Source of the DNA: Lachnospiraceae bacterium
GTDB lineage: Bacteria; Bacillota; Clostridia; Lachnospirales; Lachnospiraceae
NCBI GenBank assembly: GCA_017463255.1
Contig: JAFTPP010000032.1
Coordinates: 186,001-250,000 of the forward strand
Direction of reading: 5' to 3'
Length of the DNA: 64,000 bases
How positions within the stretch are numbered: position 1 is the stretch's first letter; every line of letters begins with the position of its first letter. Both the position numbers and the translations under genes were made by a program. Shown piece by piece: positions 44,151-54,192 of this stretch. The notes under the pieces were generated by a model. It ran no database searches, was not told the origin of the DNA, and saw only the letters and a list, made by a program, of their open reading frames with translations.

Positions 44151-44450
44151 CTAAAATTCATAATCAAAGCATGCTCTTTCGCATGTAACGGTTTTAATAT
44201 ATGCACCCGCTTCAACATGGCCGGGATGCACCTGGTAGCCCTTGAGTGCTTCTTCAGACTCAAATTCTGAAATTAAGGCAATGTCTCTGTTAGAAGAATT
44301 AAGAGCATCAATTTCCACTTTTACAGAAATTGTACCCGGAACAATATCTTTTAATGCTTCTAAACTGTTTTTAATTCTAAGCTTTGCCTGTGTACAAGCT
44401 TCCCCTGTAATTTCTTTATTAATACACCACATTACAATATGTCTTACCAT
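44151..44450 (-). CDS. Dabb family stress-responsive alpha-beta barrel protein
   Basis: The 99-residue protein has the dimeric alpha/beta barrel (Dabb) pattern: a starting VRHIVMWCI strand, a central VKVEIDALN strand, LISEFESEEALKGYQVHPGH and a closing VTCERACFDY. Members are small soluble proteins with no agreed substrate, some linked to stress or polyketide cyclisation. It is the first gene of a short unit with the zinc-ribbon protein and rlmH. Confidence 0.85.
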   Translation of the reverse strand: MVRHIVMWCINKEITGEACTQAKLRIKNSLEALKDIVPGTISVKVEIDALNSSNRDIALISEFESEEALKGYQVHPGHVEAGAYIKTVTCERACFDYEF

Positions 44451-44484
44451 AGTTATTCTCCATATTACACGTTAATGTATAAAG

Positions 44485-44509
44485 CACGAGTCAGTAAAAC
44501 TGACCCGTG
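44485..44509 (-). terminator. Terminator after the glutamate-synthase-like gene
   Basis: CACG-GTCAG arms pair over 10 bases with one G-U (44485-44494 with 44500-44509) around a 5-base loop. On the minus strand a short CTTT follows. It separates the Nfn-like pair from the Dabb gene. Confidence 0.65.
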
Positions 44510-44528
44510 TTTACACAATTTATTTTTT

Positions 44529-45914
44529 TTATTTGTTTGATAAGTATTCGTGAATACCCTTAGCCCCTGCTTTACCTGCACCCATAGCAAGAATAACAGT
44601 AGCCGCACCTGTTACTGCATCACCACCGGCATAAACACCTTCTTTTGTTGTCTTACCGTTTTCTTCATCAGCGATGATACATTTATATTTATTTACTTCC
44701 AATCCTTCTGTTGTTGAAGAAATAAGAGGATTTGGTGAAGTACCAAGTGACATAATAACTGTATCTACATCAATTACAAATTCACTGCCTGCAACTTCAA
44801 CCGGTCTTCTTCTGCCTGATGCATCAGGTTCTCCAAGCTCCATCTTAATACATTTAATACCGGTTACCCAGCAATTTTCATCCTGTAAAATTTCCACAGG
44901 GTTTGTTAAAAGATCAAAGATAATTCCTTCTTCTTTTGCATGATGTACTTCTTCAACTCTGGCTGGAAGTTCTTCTTCGCTACGACGATATACAATATGA
45001 ACCTCAGCACCAAGTCTTAATGCAGTTCTTGCAGCATCCATAGCAACGTTACCGCCACCAACAACTGCAACTTTTTTACCACGCATAATCGGTGTATTGC
45101 TGTTTTCGTCAAAAGCCTTCATAAGGTTGCTTCTTGTAAGATATTCATTAGCTGAGAACACACCATTAGCCTGTTCTCCCGGAATTCCCATGAATTTTGG
45201 AAGTCCTGCACCGGAACCGATAAATACGGCGCTAAAGCCTTCTTCATCCATTAATTCATCAATGGTTACAGATTTACCAACAACAACGTTGGTTTCAATT
45301 GTAACGCCTAAAGACTTCACGTTTTCGATTTCTTTTTTTACTACATCATCTTTTGGAAGACGGAATTCAGGAATACCATATACAAGCACGCCGCCTGCCT
45401 CATGTAATGCTTCGAAAATGGTTACATCGTATCCAAGCTTTGCAAGATCACCTGCACAGGTTAAGCCTGCAGGACCGGAACCGATTACTGCAACCTTTTT
45501 ACCAAGTTTTGTTGTTGCTTTAGCAGGTTTGATTTCATTTTCTCTTGCCCAGTCCGCAACAAAACGTTCCAATTTACCAATTGAAATCGGCTCACCCTTG
45601 ATACCTCTGATACATTTTCCTTCACACTGGCTTTCCTGAGGACATACACGTCCGCATACTGCAGGAAGTGCACTTGACTCAGAAATTACTTGGTATGCTT
45701 CTTCAAAATTGCCGTTTTTAACATTTTCAATAAATCCAGGAATGTTAATGGATACAGGACATCCCTTAACACACTGTGCATTTTTACAATTAATACATCT
45801 TGAAGCTTCTTCCATTGCTTCTTCTTTATTATATCCAAGACAAACTTCTTTAAAGTTCGTAGCGCGTTCTTTTGCATCCTGTTCACGAACCGGTGTTTTC
45901 TTTAATACGTCCAT
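44529..45914 (-). CDS. gltA: NADPH-dependent glutamate synthase-like flavoprotein (GltA/NfnB type)
   Basis: The 461-residue flavoprotein has the N-terminal double iron-sulfur region (CINCKNAQCVKGCP and CGRVCPQESQCEGKC) then FAD-binding VIGSGPAGLTCAGDLAKLG (about residue 143) and NADPH-binding VVGGGNVAMDAARTA (about 285). In pairs with the next upstream gene this matches the NfnB subunit, which oxidises NADPH, or SudA of sulfide dehydrogenase; the annotation as glutamate synthase small subunit is conventional. No glutamine-amidotransferase subunit is adjacent, favouring the Nfn role. The ATG overlaps the partner's stop by one base. Confidence 0.88.
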   Translation of the reverse strand: MDVLKKTPVREQDAKERATNFKEVCLGYNKEEAMEEASRCINCKNAQCVKGCPVSINIPGFIENVKNGNFEEAYQVISESSALPAVCGRVCPQESQCEGKCIRGIKGEPISIGKLERFVADWARENEIKPAKATTKLGKKVAVIGSGPAGLTCAGDLAKLGYDVTIFEALHEAGGVLVYGIPEFRLPKDDVVKKEIENVKSLGVTIETNVVVGKSVTIDELMDEEGFSAVFIGSGAGLPKFMGIPGEQANGVFSANEYLTRSNLMKAFDENSNTPIMRGKKVAVVGGGNVAMDAARTALRLGAEVHIVYRRSEEELPARVEEVHHAKEEGIIFDLLTNPVEILQDENCWVTGIKCIKMELGEPDASGRRRPVEVAGSEFVIDVDTVIMSLGTSPNPLISSTTEGLEVNKYKCIIADEENGKTTKEGVYAGGDAVTGAATVILAMGAGKAGAKGIHEYLSNK

Positions 45915-46801
45915 TATTTGTCTCCTCCGCAATTTCCACATCCGCCGTGATGTGTATTTCCTTCTTTTGCTTTAAGGAATGCTCTTCCTTCAGCTGTTTT
46001 ATAAATCTGCTGACGTTTCATTGCTTCGTCAAACTGAACTTTATGTCCGTCAAATTCAGGACCGTCAACACATGCAAATTTAACTTCATCGCCAACTACA
46101 ACTCTACAAGCACCACACATGCCTGTACCGTCAACCATAATAGGATTTAAGCTGACAACAGTCGGAATGTTAAGCTTTTTAGTGGTAAGACAAGCAAATT
46201 TCATCATAATCATAGGACCGATGGCGATACAAACATCATACTGCTTACCTTCTGCAACTAAGTCTTCGATTACTTTTGTTACAAGTCCTTCTCTACCATA
46301 AGAACCATCATCAGTAGTAATATAAAGATTTCCGGCAACAGCCTTCATTTCATCTTCAAGAATCAATAAATCTTTTGTCTTTGCACCTACAATAACATCT
46401 GCATCAATACCATGTTCGTGTAACCATTTAACCTGTGGATATACAGGCGCAGTTCCTACACCACCTGCAACAAAAAGAATCTTTTTGCTTTTTACTTCAT
46501 CCAATGGATCAGTAACAAGTTCAGACGGTTTTCCTAATGGTCCAACAAAATCTCTAAAAGAATCTCCTGCTTTTAACTGTGACATCATCTGAGTTCCGGC
46601 ACCGACAATCTGAAAAACGATTGTAACAGTTCCGGCTTCTCTGTCATAGTCACAGATTGTTAACGGAATACGCTCACCCTGGTCGTCCATTCTGACAATA
46701 ATAAATTGTCCGGGTTCACAGGATTTTGCAACTCTCTTTGCTTCAACAACCATTTTAAAAATGTTTGTTGTAAGTTCTTTTGCTTCTAAAATCTTGTACA
46801 T
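45914..46801 (-). CDS. Ferredoxin-NADP reductase-like subunit (NfnA/SudB type)
   Basis: The 295-residue protein resembles dihydroorotate dehydrogenase electron-transfer (PyrK) and NfnA proteins: FAD-binding ferredoxin-reductase domain with RIPLTICDY (about residue 48), NAD-binding segment VAGGVGTAPVYPQ (about 112) and a C-terminal [2Fe-2S] site with CGACR and a later CVDGPEFDG. With the GltA-like partner it likely forms Nfn, which couples NADH and reduced ferredoxin to NADPH by electron bifurcation. After the cluster there is an extra tail ending in HHGGCGNCGG, unusual for the family. GAGGAGG precedes the ATG. Confidence 0.87.
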   Translation of the reverse strand: MYKILEAKELTTNIFKMVVEAKRVAKSCEPGQFIIVRMDDQGERIPLTICDYDREAGTVTIVFQIVGAGTQMMSQLKAGDSFRDFVGPLGKPSELVTDPLDEVKSKKILFVAGGVGTAPVYPQVKWLHEHGIDADVIVGAKTKDLLILEDEMKAVAGNLYITTDDGSYGREGLVTKVIEDLVAEGKQYDVCIAIGPMIMMKFACLTTKKLNIPTVVSLNPIMVDGTGMCGACRVVVGDEVKFACVDGPEFDGHKVQFDEAMKRQQIYKTAEGRAFLKAKEGNTHHGGCGNCGGDK

Positions 46802-46820
46802 TTTTTGCCTCCTCGTTTAT

Positions 46821-46848
46821 ACAAAACACAAAAACTGTGTTGTTTTGT
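46821..46848 (-). other. Inverted repeat before the Nfn pair
   Basis: ACAAAACA and TGTTTTGT pair across 12 bases, with inner CA/TG pairing if a 3-base bulge is allowed. It lies between the stop of the chitobiase-domain gene and the NfnA ribosome site. No good T-tract follows, so it may be a weak terminator, a leader hairpin or an operator. Confidence 0.35.
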
Positions 46849-46856
46849 CGAAAAAA

Positions 46857-48308
46857 TCACATTCTGCTAACTGATAAATATCCGTTTGCATCCGTTGATA
46901 CATAATATAACAGACCGCTTCCTGAGTCAATTGCATATTTATTACCTGTTAAGAATTTATTTCCTAAAGTATCAACATACCTTTCGATTACTAAATAGAA
47001 AATCATATCCTGATCCACAAATGCAGAATCACATTCGTATTCTAAGTGTCCGGCTCTTCCGCTTACTTTTCCGGTATTATCTGAAAGCTTACCTAAAGTA
47101 ACAAGATAATTAACAAGACTCTTAACACTGTCTTCTACACTTACCACCCAATGGAAATTAAGGTTGGTATTTAAAGTAACAGGCTCACTGGCAACACCCT
47201 CTGGATCAACACATATAAATTGGTATGTAGTATTACCCATACGCATCGGTAATCGCTTATTATATAATTCACTGGCACTTGTTGGTGTTGTGCCATCAAC
47301 CGTATAATAGACATAACATTCCAACGGATATGTTACAGTAATATATTCAGGAACGGAATAATCACCTTCTGCAATATCAATTATCGGAACAGGTAATAAT
47401 TCCGAATCAATAGCATATTTTGCAGATACAATATTACTTACCTGGTCAAGCTCATTTACAAAAAATGCCTGAATCTTAGTAATTCCGGATTCCAGTTTAA
47501 TGGGTCCTGTATACACATTACTTTCCGTAGTTGGTGTTGTACCGTCCGTTGTATAATAAATTTTACCATTGTATCCGGTTGAAAGAACAATCTCGAGTTC
47601 TTCCTCATAATTACCTTCTACAGGGAAGAATTCAGGTTCAACAGCATAATAACCATCATAAAGATCAAGTACAGAATCAATATCACAAATACGTAAGAAT
47701 TTATTTAATGAAGTAAAGTCTTCTACTAACAAATAATAATCGGCTATTGATTCAGCAGCAACAGTTGCATATTTGGGATTGCCCATCAGTTCTGTATATA
47801 CCTCTATTGCTTCTTCGATTCTACCCACTTTCATATAACATTCGGCTTTAATTAAAATACCATCCATATAATCCGGATCTAATTTAAGAGCACTATCCAT
47901 AGCATTAATTGCGGTATGATAATCTGCGGAATCATATGCTGCCATTGCCTGTTCATAATAATCATTAAATGTGAGTTTTTCTTCTGCAACCCACAAATAG
48001 GAACCCAAATAGTACAGTGCAACAACGCAAAGGATGGATAATATACCATAACCTAAAGGTTTCCATTTGCAAATTCTCAAAAACAGTGCTAGGAAACCAA
48101 TACGTTCTTCTTCTGCAAAATCATCAATATCTTCCCAATTATCGCTTGTCTCTTTTTCATCAATATCTTCCACGATATTTTGAAGGGCATTATTCAAATT
48201 TTCTTCTACCTCAGGTTCAAAATCAGGAACGATGCGGATTTCATATCCACATTCATCACAATATAGGCAACCTTCCGGTAATTCGTTTTTACATCTAGGA
48301 CATTTCAT
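46857..48308 (-). CDS. Zinc-ribbon/TPR membrane protein with two chitobiase C-terminal-like domains
   Basis: The 483-residue protein starts with a zinc ribbon (CPRCKNELPEGCLYCDECG, residues 3-21), an acidic linker, a membrane helix (about 90-108), then TPR repeats (about 120-205), and two beta modules resembling the CHB_HEX C-terminal domain (KIYYTTDGTTPTTESNVYTG near 260 and VYYTVDGTTPTSASELYN near 342). The C-terminal 100 residues form an unassigned extracytoplasmic domain. With the zinc ribbon inside and the repeat domains outside, it may sense or scaffold cell-wall or surface components; this is inference. It follows folD by only 4 bases. Confidence 0.75.
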   Translation of the reverse strand: MKCPRCKNELPEGCLYCDECGYEIRIVPDFEPEVEENLNNALQNIVEDIDEKETSDNWEDIDDFAEEERIGFLALFLRICKWKPLGYGILSILCVVALYYLGSYLWVAEEKLTFNDYYEQAMAAYDSADYHTAINAMDSALKLDPDYMDGILIKAECYMKVGRIEEAIEVYTELMGNPKYATVAAESIADYYLLVEDFTSLNKFLRICDIDSVLDLYDGYYAVEPEFFPVEGNYEEELEIVLSTGYNGKIYYTTDGTTPTTESNVYTGPIKLESGITKIQAFFVNELDQVSNIVSAKYAIDSELLPVPIIDIAEGDYSVPEYITVTYPLECYVYYTVDGTTPTSASELYNKRLPMRMGNTTYQFICVDPEGVASEPVTLNTNLNFHWVVSVEDSVKSLVNYLVTLGKLSDNTGKVSGRAGHLEYECDSAFVDQDMIFYLVIERYVDTLGNKFLTGNKYAIDSGSGLLYYVSTDANGYLSVSRM

Positions 48309-48312
48309 AAGT

Positions 48313-49164
48313 TTACTCCGACATCTGAAGAGCTACAGATTCTACACAGTTATTCATTAACATTGCAATTGTCATAGGTCCTACTCCGCCGGGTACGGGA
48401 GTAATATAACTGCATTTTTCATATACATCATCATAATCAACATCGCCGCAAAGTTGGTTGTTTTCATTTCTGTGAATTCCAACATCAATGACAACTGCCC
48501 CGTCTTTTACATATTCAGAGGTAATCATTTTAGGTTTTCCAATGGCTACCACAAGAATATCAGCTCTTTTTGTAACTTCTTTTAAATCTTTGGTTTTTGA
48601 ATGACATACGGTAACAGTTGCATTTTCCTGTAACAAAAGAAGTGCCATTGGTTTTCCCACAATATTACTTCTTCCGATTACAACGCATTCCTTACCTGCA
48701 ATTTCAATGCCGCTTCGTTTTAAAAGCTGTATAATTCCTGCAGGAGTACATGATACAAAACCTTTTTCACCTATACAGAGGGAACCGACATTTTGAGTAT
48801 GGAAGCCATCCACATCTTTTAAAGGTGAAATTGCACGAATAATCTTATTATCATCAATATGTTTCGGAACAGGAAGCTGCACAAGAATACCGTTAACCGA
48901 AGGATCATTGTTTAATTTATCTATTAATTCAAGAAGTTCGGCTTCTGTTGTTTCCTCCGGTAATTCATAAGACAGCGAACGTATACCAATGTATTCACAT
49001 GCTTTTTTCTTATTATTGACATATACAGCACTGGCAGGGTCATTTCCTACCATAATGACTGCCATGGATATTTCAGTTCCTTCTGACTTGTATTTACTAA
49101 CCTTATCCTTTAATTCATCTTTAATCTGTTTTGAAATCTGTTTTCCGTCTATTATCTGTGTCAT
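48313..49164 (-). CDS. folD: Bifunctional methylenetetrahydrofolate dehydrogenase/cyclohydrolase
   Basis: FolD interconverts 5,10-methylene-, methenyl- and 10-formyl-THF. The 283-residue length is normal. Substrate motif VYVNNKKKACEYIGI (catalytic Lys in the YxxxK pattern, about residue 56), PVPKHIDDNKI (about 100), DVDGFH and the Rossmann segment VIGRSNIVGKPMALLL (about 163) are present, as is PVPGGVGPMTIAMLM at about 258. It follows fhs by 13 bases; together they feed one-carbon units to THF. Confidence 0.96.
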   Translation of the reverse strand: MTQIIDGKQISKQIKDELKDKVSKYKSEGTEISMAVIMVGNDPASAVYVNNKKKACEYIGIRSLSYELPEETTEAELLELIDKLNNDPSVNGILVQLPVPKHIDDNKIIRAISPLKDVDGFHTQNVGSLCIGEKGFVSCTPAGIIQLLKRSGIEIAGKECVVIGRSNIVGKPMALLLLQENATVTVCHSKTKDLKEVTKRADILVVAIGKPKMITSEYVKDGAVVIDVGIHRNENNQLCGDVDYDDVYEKCSYITPVPGGVGPMTIAMLMNNCVESVALQMSE

Positions 49165-49177
49165 TTTCTTTGCCTTT

Positions 49178-50848
49178 CTAGAATAAACCGGTGATTACAC
49201 CGTTATCATTAACATCGATCTGATATGCTGCAGGAGCTTTAGGTAATCCCGGCATGGTCATAATGGTTCCTGTAATAGCCACAATAAAACCGGCGCCGGC
49301 AGAAACATAAACTTCCCTGATATTTACTTCAAAATCTTTTGGACAACCAAGTTTTGTCGGGTCATCAGATAATGAATACTGGTTTTTAGCCATACAAATA
49401 GGAAGATTTCCATAGCCAAGGCTTTCAATCCGTTCAATCTGTTTTTGAGCCGAAGCCGAAATATTCACATGGGATGCACCATAAATCTTGGTTGCGATTG
49501 TGTTGATTTTATTAACAATCGTATCATTTTCATCATAAAGAACGCGGAAATTGCTTTCCTTATTCTCGATAGTATTAAGTACTGCTTCTGCAAGTGCTTT
49601 ACCGCCTTCTCCGCCTTTTGCCCATACTTCAGCCAATGCAAAATCACAATTTCTTTCTTCACAGAATTGTTTTACAAAGTCAATCTCTGCCTGTGTATCT
49701 GCAATGAAAGAGTTTAATGTTACAACAATGGGAACCCCATAAAGCTGTAAGTTACTAATATGTTTTTCGAGATTTACAATACCTTTTTTTAATGCCTCAA
49801 GATTTTCAGTATTTAAATCTGCTTTTGCAACTCCTCCATTATATTTTAATGCACGGATTGTTGCAACCAAAACAACAGCATCCGGTTTTAATCCGGCTTT
49901 TCTACACTTAATATCAAAGAACTTTTCCGCACCAAGGTCGGCGCCGAAGCCTGCTTCAGTAATAACATAGTCTGCAATTTTTAGCGCTGCTTTGGTAGCT
50001 CTTACACTGTTACAACCATGTGCAATATTGGCAAAAGGACCGCCGTGAACAAGTGCCGGAGAATGTTCCAATGTTTGAATTAAATTAGGTTTTAATGCAT
50101 CTTTTAACAGTGCCGCCATAGCCCCAACTGCTTTAATCTGTCCACAGGTTACCGGCTTATTATGTATGTCATAAGCAACGACAATCTTTGAAAGTCTGTC
50201 TTTTAAATCGTTCATATCATTAGAAAGACATAAAATCGCCATAATTTCAGAAGCAACCGTAATGACAAAATGATCTTCTCTTACGTAACCGTCTGCTTTC
50301 GCACCAAGACCTACAACAATATTTCTTAATACTCTGTCATTCATGTCAAGACAACGTTTCCATACGATTTGTCTTGTATCAATTTCAAGCTCATTGCCCT
50401 GTTGAATATGGTTATCAATCATAGCAGCAAGTAAATTGTTTGCAGAAGTTATAGCATGAAAATCACCTGTAAAATGAAGATTTAAATCTTCCATCGGTAC
50501 TACTTGTGAATATCCTCCACCTGCTGCACCGCCTTTAACACCGAAACAAGGTCCTAAGGAAGGTTCTCTTAATGCAATGATTGCTTTTTTGCCTAGCTTA
50601 GACATTGCCTGTCCCAGTCCAACAGTAACGGTTGTTTTCCCTTCTCCTGCCGGAGTGGGATTAATTGCTGTTACAAGGATTAATTTACCATCAGGTTTAT
50701 CCTTAAATCGTTCAATACATTCATCCGATAACTTTGCCTTATATTTACCGTATAATTCAATATCATCTTCTGAAATGCCGATACTTGCAGCTACTTCTTT
50801 GATTGGCTTTAATTCTGAATTCTGAGCAATTTCAATATCTGTCATCAT
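49178..50848 (-). CDS. fhs: Formate-tetrahydrofolate ligase
   Basis: Fhs joins formate to THF with ATP, giving 10-formyl-THF, a key step in anaerobic one-carbon metabolism. The 556-residue protein has the P-loop [16 protein letters not shown] near residue 65, [20 protein letters not shown] near 95 and the [17 protein letters not shown] stretch near 130. AGGAG stands 9 bases before the first ATG. It lies between ftsK and folD. Confidence 0.97.
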   Translation of the reverse strand: MMTDIEIAQNSELKPIKEVAASIGISEDDIELYGKYKAKLSDECIERFKDKPDGKLILVTAINPTPAGEGKTTVTVGLGQAMSKLGKKAIIALREPSLGPCFGVKGGAAGGGYSQVVPMEDLNLHFTGDFHAITSANNLLAAMIDNHIQQGNELEIDTRQIVWKRCLDMNDRVLRNIVVGLGAKADGYVREDHFVITVASEIMAILCLSNDMNDLKDRLSKIVVAYDIHNKPVTCGQIKAVGAMAALLKDALKPNLIQTLEHSPALVHGGPFANIAHGCNSVRATKAALKIADYVITEAGFGADLGAEKFFDIKCRKAGLKPDAVVLVATIRALKYNGGVAKADLNTENLEALKKGIVNLEKHISNLQLYGVPIVVTLNSFIADTQAEIDFVKQFCEERNCDFALAEVWAKGGEGGKALAEAVLNTIENKESNFRVLYDENDTIVNKINTIATKIYGASHVNISASAQKQIERIESLGYGNLPICMAKNQYSLSDDPTKLGCPKDFEVNIREVYVSAGAGFIVAITGTIMTMPGLPKAPAAYQIDVNDNGVITGLF

Positions 50849-50867
50849 AGTTTGAATCTCCTAAAAA

Positions 50868-53387
50868 TTAAACATATTCACTAACATATTCTTCAAATTG
50901 TTCCATGGTCATAAGAATATTTCTCGGTTTTGTGCTTTCTTCTTCACTTACCACACCGGCATCACATAACTGATCCATAATACGCGCCGCACGATTAAAT
51001 CCTATTTTAAAAGCGCGTTGTAACATACCAATTGATGCTTTGTTCTTTTCGATAATAAAGCGTCCTGCTTCCACAAAATAAGCGTCAAAATCATTACCAT
51101 TATCTCCGGACATGCTACTTGAACCGGAATCCTGCATCGCAGAAATCTTCGATGTCATATCTTCGGACTGGGATACTATAATATTCTGACTCTTAATAAA
51201 ATCTACTACTTCAACAACTTCTTTATCCGAAACAAATGCCCCCTGAACACGGGATGGTTTGTTGGAACCTGTAGGATAAAAGAGCATATCACCCTTACCA
51301 AGAAGCTTTTCTGCACCGTTCATATCAAGAATGGTTCTTGAATCCACACCACTTGCTACGGAAAATGCAATACGGCTTGGCATATTTGCTTTAATCAATC
51401 CGGTAATAACGTCAACACTCGGACGTTGTGTTGCAATAATCAAGTGAATTCCTGCCGCTCTTGCAAGCTGGGCCAATCTACAAATAGATTCTTCAACAGA
51501 TTGTTGAGCAACCATCATAAGGTCAGCAAGCTCGTCTACAATAATAACAATCTGGGGTAATTTAGCAGGCGCATTTTCATCACCTTGTGCCCGTAAACTC
51601 TCAACAGCATTATTATAATGTTCAAGATCTTTAACATTGTAGTCAGCAAAAATCTGATAACGTCTTGTCATTTCTTCTACGCCCCAGTGAAGCGCACCGG
51701 CAGCCTTTTTGGGATCGGTTACAACCGGTAATAACAAATGCGGAATACCGTTAAATACTGATAATTCCACAACCTTCGGATCTATCATAATAAGTTTGAC
51801 ATCTTCAGGATTTGCTTTATAAAGAATACTCATAATTAACGTATTAATACATACGGATTTACCCGAACCGGTTGCTCCTGCAATTAATACATGTAACATT
51901 TTCTTAATATCAGAAACTACTACCTGACCGCTTAAATCCTTACCAACCGCAAAGGCTATATTGGATTTATTATTCTTAAATTCCTGCGATTCTAATAATT
52001 CACGTAAGCAAACCGAAGTATTCTCCTTATTCGGAACTTCAATACCAATCGCTGCCTTTCCCGGAATCGGTGCTTCAATTCTAATGTCTGTTGCCGCAAG
52101 ATTTAACTTAATATCATCTGCCAAAGACACGATTTTACTAACTTTAACACCCAGTTCGGGTTGTAATTCATACCTGGTGACAGCAGGTCCTTTACTAATA
52201 TCAGTAATGGTTGCCTTAACACCAAATATTTCCAATGTCTGCTGCAATCTTAACGCAGTTTCTTTCAATTGTTTCGGACTATCTCCGACTGCATTTGGAT
52301 CCGGCTTGTTTAATAAAGAGGTTGGGGGAAGCACATATTTATCAGCGCTTTTACCATTCTTTAGAGGCTTTGGAGTTATAGCCACTGGTTCCTTTGATTC
52401 TTTCGGTTCTTTATGTTCTTTAACAACAGCTTTAGGTTTCTCAAACACAGGAGTATGTACCATTCCTTTTGGTTCGGGAATGGAATCGAGCAACGTATTT
52501 GATGATTCCTCTGTACGTGGCTCTATTTTAGAAGCTGTAGAATGTAATGATACATATTCAACCGGCTCTTGCTCCGGTACATCATCTATGGTAATTTCAT
52601 GTAAGTTTTCACCGCTAAACGGTGAAGCTTTCTTGCTTTCCGGTTCAATCGTCACATTAAGTACACTATCGGTTACTTTTTTATCCATACGACGTTTAGG
52701 CTCAGGCTTTTCCTCAATAGGTTCTTCCTGCTCAAAGGCACGTTTTTCACGTTCTTTGGCTCTTCTTTCATTTCTGCGCTCAGATTCACGGACAGCGTTT
52801 TCATATACTTTTTCACTACCGCGTCTTACGCCGTTAATAAATGATTTTTCCGTAATGATAACAAAGCTGATTAAAGCAATCACTAAAACAACAAGTACAG
52901 TACCCACTTTTGAAAGATAATGATTCAAAAGATAAGCAAACATACCTGCAATCAGTCCACCGCCTTTAAATTGCTCACTGGACTGCTTATATAACCATGC
53001 AAAAATATTACCTTCTGTTTCATTTAAATTGAACGTGAAAAGCTCAAGCAAAATTCCTGCCGATAATACAAGTAAAACAATTGCCACAATTTTTCTTTTC
53101 ACAAATGCACTCTTCTTATTTAAAATATAAACTAATATCGTGAATAACATCACAAAAGGAAGTACATAAGAAAGGATGCCGAATAAACCAAACATTACTT
53201 TCTTAACCATAAGTCCAAAGGAACCCACAATATCAAAATTGCATAAAAAAAGAAAGACTGATGCAGCCATTAATAAGATGGCAAGAATTTCAATATCATC
53301 ATTATTCTGTTTTTTTGGAATATTTTTTTGAGATTGTTTACCTCTTGTCTGCGAAGTAGAACGACTCGTTTTCTTTCCCGATGCCAT
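50868..53387 (-). CDS. ftsK: DNA translocase FtsK/SpoIIIE
   Basis: FtsK/SpoIIIE pumps chromosomal DNA across closing septa. The 839-residue protein has four membrane helices in the first 180 residues, a charged linker of about 200 residues, then the RecA-like motor with Walker A GATGSGKS (about residue 510) and IVDELADLMM (about 630), and a C-terminal winged-helix gamma domain (about 765-830) for recognising polar DNA motifs. The linker has repeated EPKESKE-like charge blocks. It follows tepA. Confidence 0.95.
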   Translation of the reverse strand: MASGKKTSRSTSQTRGKQSQKNIPKKQNNDDIEILAILLMAASVFLFLCNFDIVGSFGLMVKKVMFGLFGILSYVLPFVMLFTILVYILNKKSAFVKRKIVAIVLLVLSAGILLELFTFNLNETEGNIFAWLYKQSSEQFKGGGLIAGMFAYLLNHYLSKVGTVLVVLVIALISFVIITEKSFINGVRRGSEKVYENAVRESERRNERRAKEREKRAFEQEEPIEEKPEPKRRMDKKVTDSVLNVTIEPESKKASPFSGENLHEITIDDVPEQEPVEYVSLHSTASKIEPRTEESSNTLLDSIPEPKGMVHTPVFEKPKAVVKEHKEPKESKEPVAITPKPLKNGKSADKYVLPPTSLLNKPDPNAVGDSPKQLKETALRLQQTLEIFGVKATITDISKGPAVTRYELQPELGVKVSKIVSLADDIKLNLAATDIRIEAPIPGKAAIGIEVPNKENTSVCLRELLESQEFKNNKSNIAFAVGKDLSGQVVVSDIKKMLHVLIAGATGSGKSVCINTLIMSILYKANPEDVKLIMIDPKVVELSVFNGIPHLLLPVVTDPKKAAGALHWGVEEMTRRYQIFADYNVKDLEHYNNAVESLRAQGDENAPAKLPQIVIIVDELADLMMVAQQSVEESICRLAQLARAAGIHLIIATQRPSVDVITGLIKANMPSRIAFSVASGVDSRTILDMNGAEKLLGKGDMLFYPTGSNKPSRVQGAFVSDKEVVEVVDFIKSQNIIVSQSEDMTSKISAMQDSGSSSMSGDNGNDFDAYFVEAGRFIIEKNKASIGMLQRAFKIGFNRAARIMDQLCDAGVVSEEESTKPRNILMTMEQFEEYVSEYV

Positions 53388-53428
53388 AACTCTCTCCGTT
53401 TCTTCACATAGTCCTAGATATTATAGCA

Positions 53429-54094
53429 TTATTTTAATGAATTGTCACCAATTAATGAGTGTAGCTTTTGAAAAGCTTCCTTAATTCCTCCAACCTCATT
53501 AATTATCTTTTCTTCCACAGTTTGACTGCCTACTAATATTGTTCCGAGATCTTTGGTCAACTGTTGAGTTTCCATCATAATTTCTTCCAGACGTTTTTTA
53601 CTTATATCCGAATGTGTTGTAACAAAATCCATGATTCTGTTTTGAATTTGTTTGAAATAATCATATGTCTGTGGTGCTCCGATTACAGTTCCGTTTACTC
53701 TGACGGGATGAATTACCATGGTAGCAGAAGGTACAATAAAACTGTAATTAGTACTAACTGCAATAGGAACACCAATCGAATGACTTCCACCAAGAACAAG
53801 CGAAACGGTAGGTTTGCTAAGTGATGAAATCAGTTCTGCAATTGCAAGACCTGCTTCCACATCTCCACCTACCGTATTTAACAAAACCAACACCCCGTCA
53901 ATTTCATTACTTTCTTCAATTGCTGCAATTTTAGGAAGAACATGTTCGTATTTTGTTGTTTTTACATTGGATGATAATACGTCGTGGCCCTCAATTTCCC
54001 CAATGATTGATAACATATATATGTTATGTTTTTTTTCATCATTTTTAATTATTACCTCACCAAACGCTTTTATATTTTCTTCAATATTTTTCAT
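53429..54094 (-). CDS. tepA: ClpP-like protease TepA
   Basis: This 221-residue ClpP-fold protein matches the TepA/YmfB group, which in Bacillus is encoded beside spoIIIE and linked to protein secretion and spore development. The Ser of GGSHSIGVPIAVS (about residue 104) and the His of ATMVIHPVR (about 128) fit the ClpP dyad; a candidate Asp lies in the DLGTILVGSQT region near 182. There is no signal peptide, so it acts inside the cell. The ATG follows GAGGTAAAGC. Confidence 0.85.
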   Translation of the reverse strand: MKNIEENIKAFGEVIIKNDEKKHNIYMLSIIGEIEGHDVLSSNVKTTKYEHVLPKIAAIEESNEIDGVLVLLNTVGGDVEAGLAIAELISSLSKPTVSLVLGGSHSIGVPIAVSTNYSFIVPSATMVIHPVRVNGTVIGAPQTYDYFKQIQNRIMDFVTTHSDISKKRLEEIMMETQQLTKDLGTILVGSQTVEEKIINEVGGIKEAFQKLHSLIGDNSLK

Positions 54095-54131
54095 TGCTTT
54101 ACCTCTGTTTCATCCGGATTTTTTAAATAAA

Positions 54132-54155
54132 AAAGGAACCCAAATGGATTCCTTT
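54132..54155 (-). terminator. Strong terminator after the GT-C-like gene
   Basis: On the minus strand AAAGGAATCC pairs with GGGTTCCTTT (10 bases, one G-U, 4-base loop) and runs into TTTTTT. It ends the CNNM-yebC-metY-GT-C unit and separates it from tepA. Confidence 0.88.
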
Positions 54156-54192
54156 ATATTCTTACCGGATAAACAATAAGTATGTATTAAAC

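Noticed and set aside
45097..45639. A 180-residue plus-strand frame opposite the GltA-like gene
   Set aside because: Antisense shadow with no ribosome site, and the sense gene shows clear conserved motifs.
51961..52920. A 319-residue open frame on the plus strand opposite ftsK
   Set aside because: It lies wholly antisense to a well-supported ftsK gene over its linker and motor, has no ribosome site or recognisable domain, and is explained by codon bias of the sense gene.
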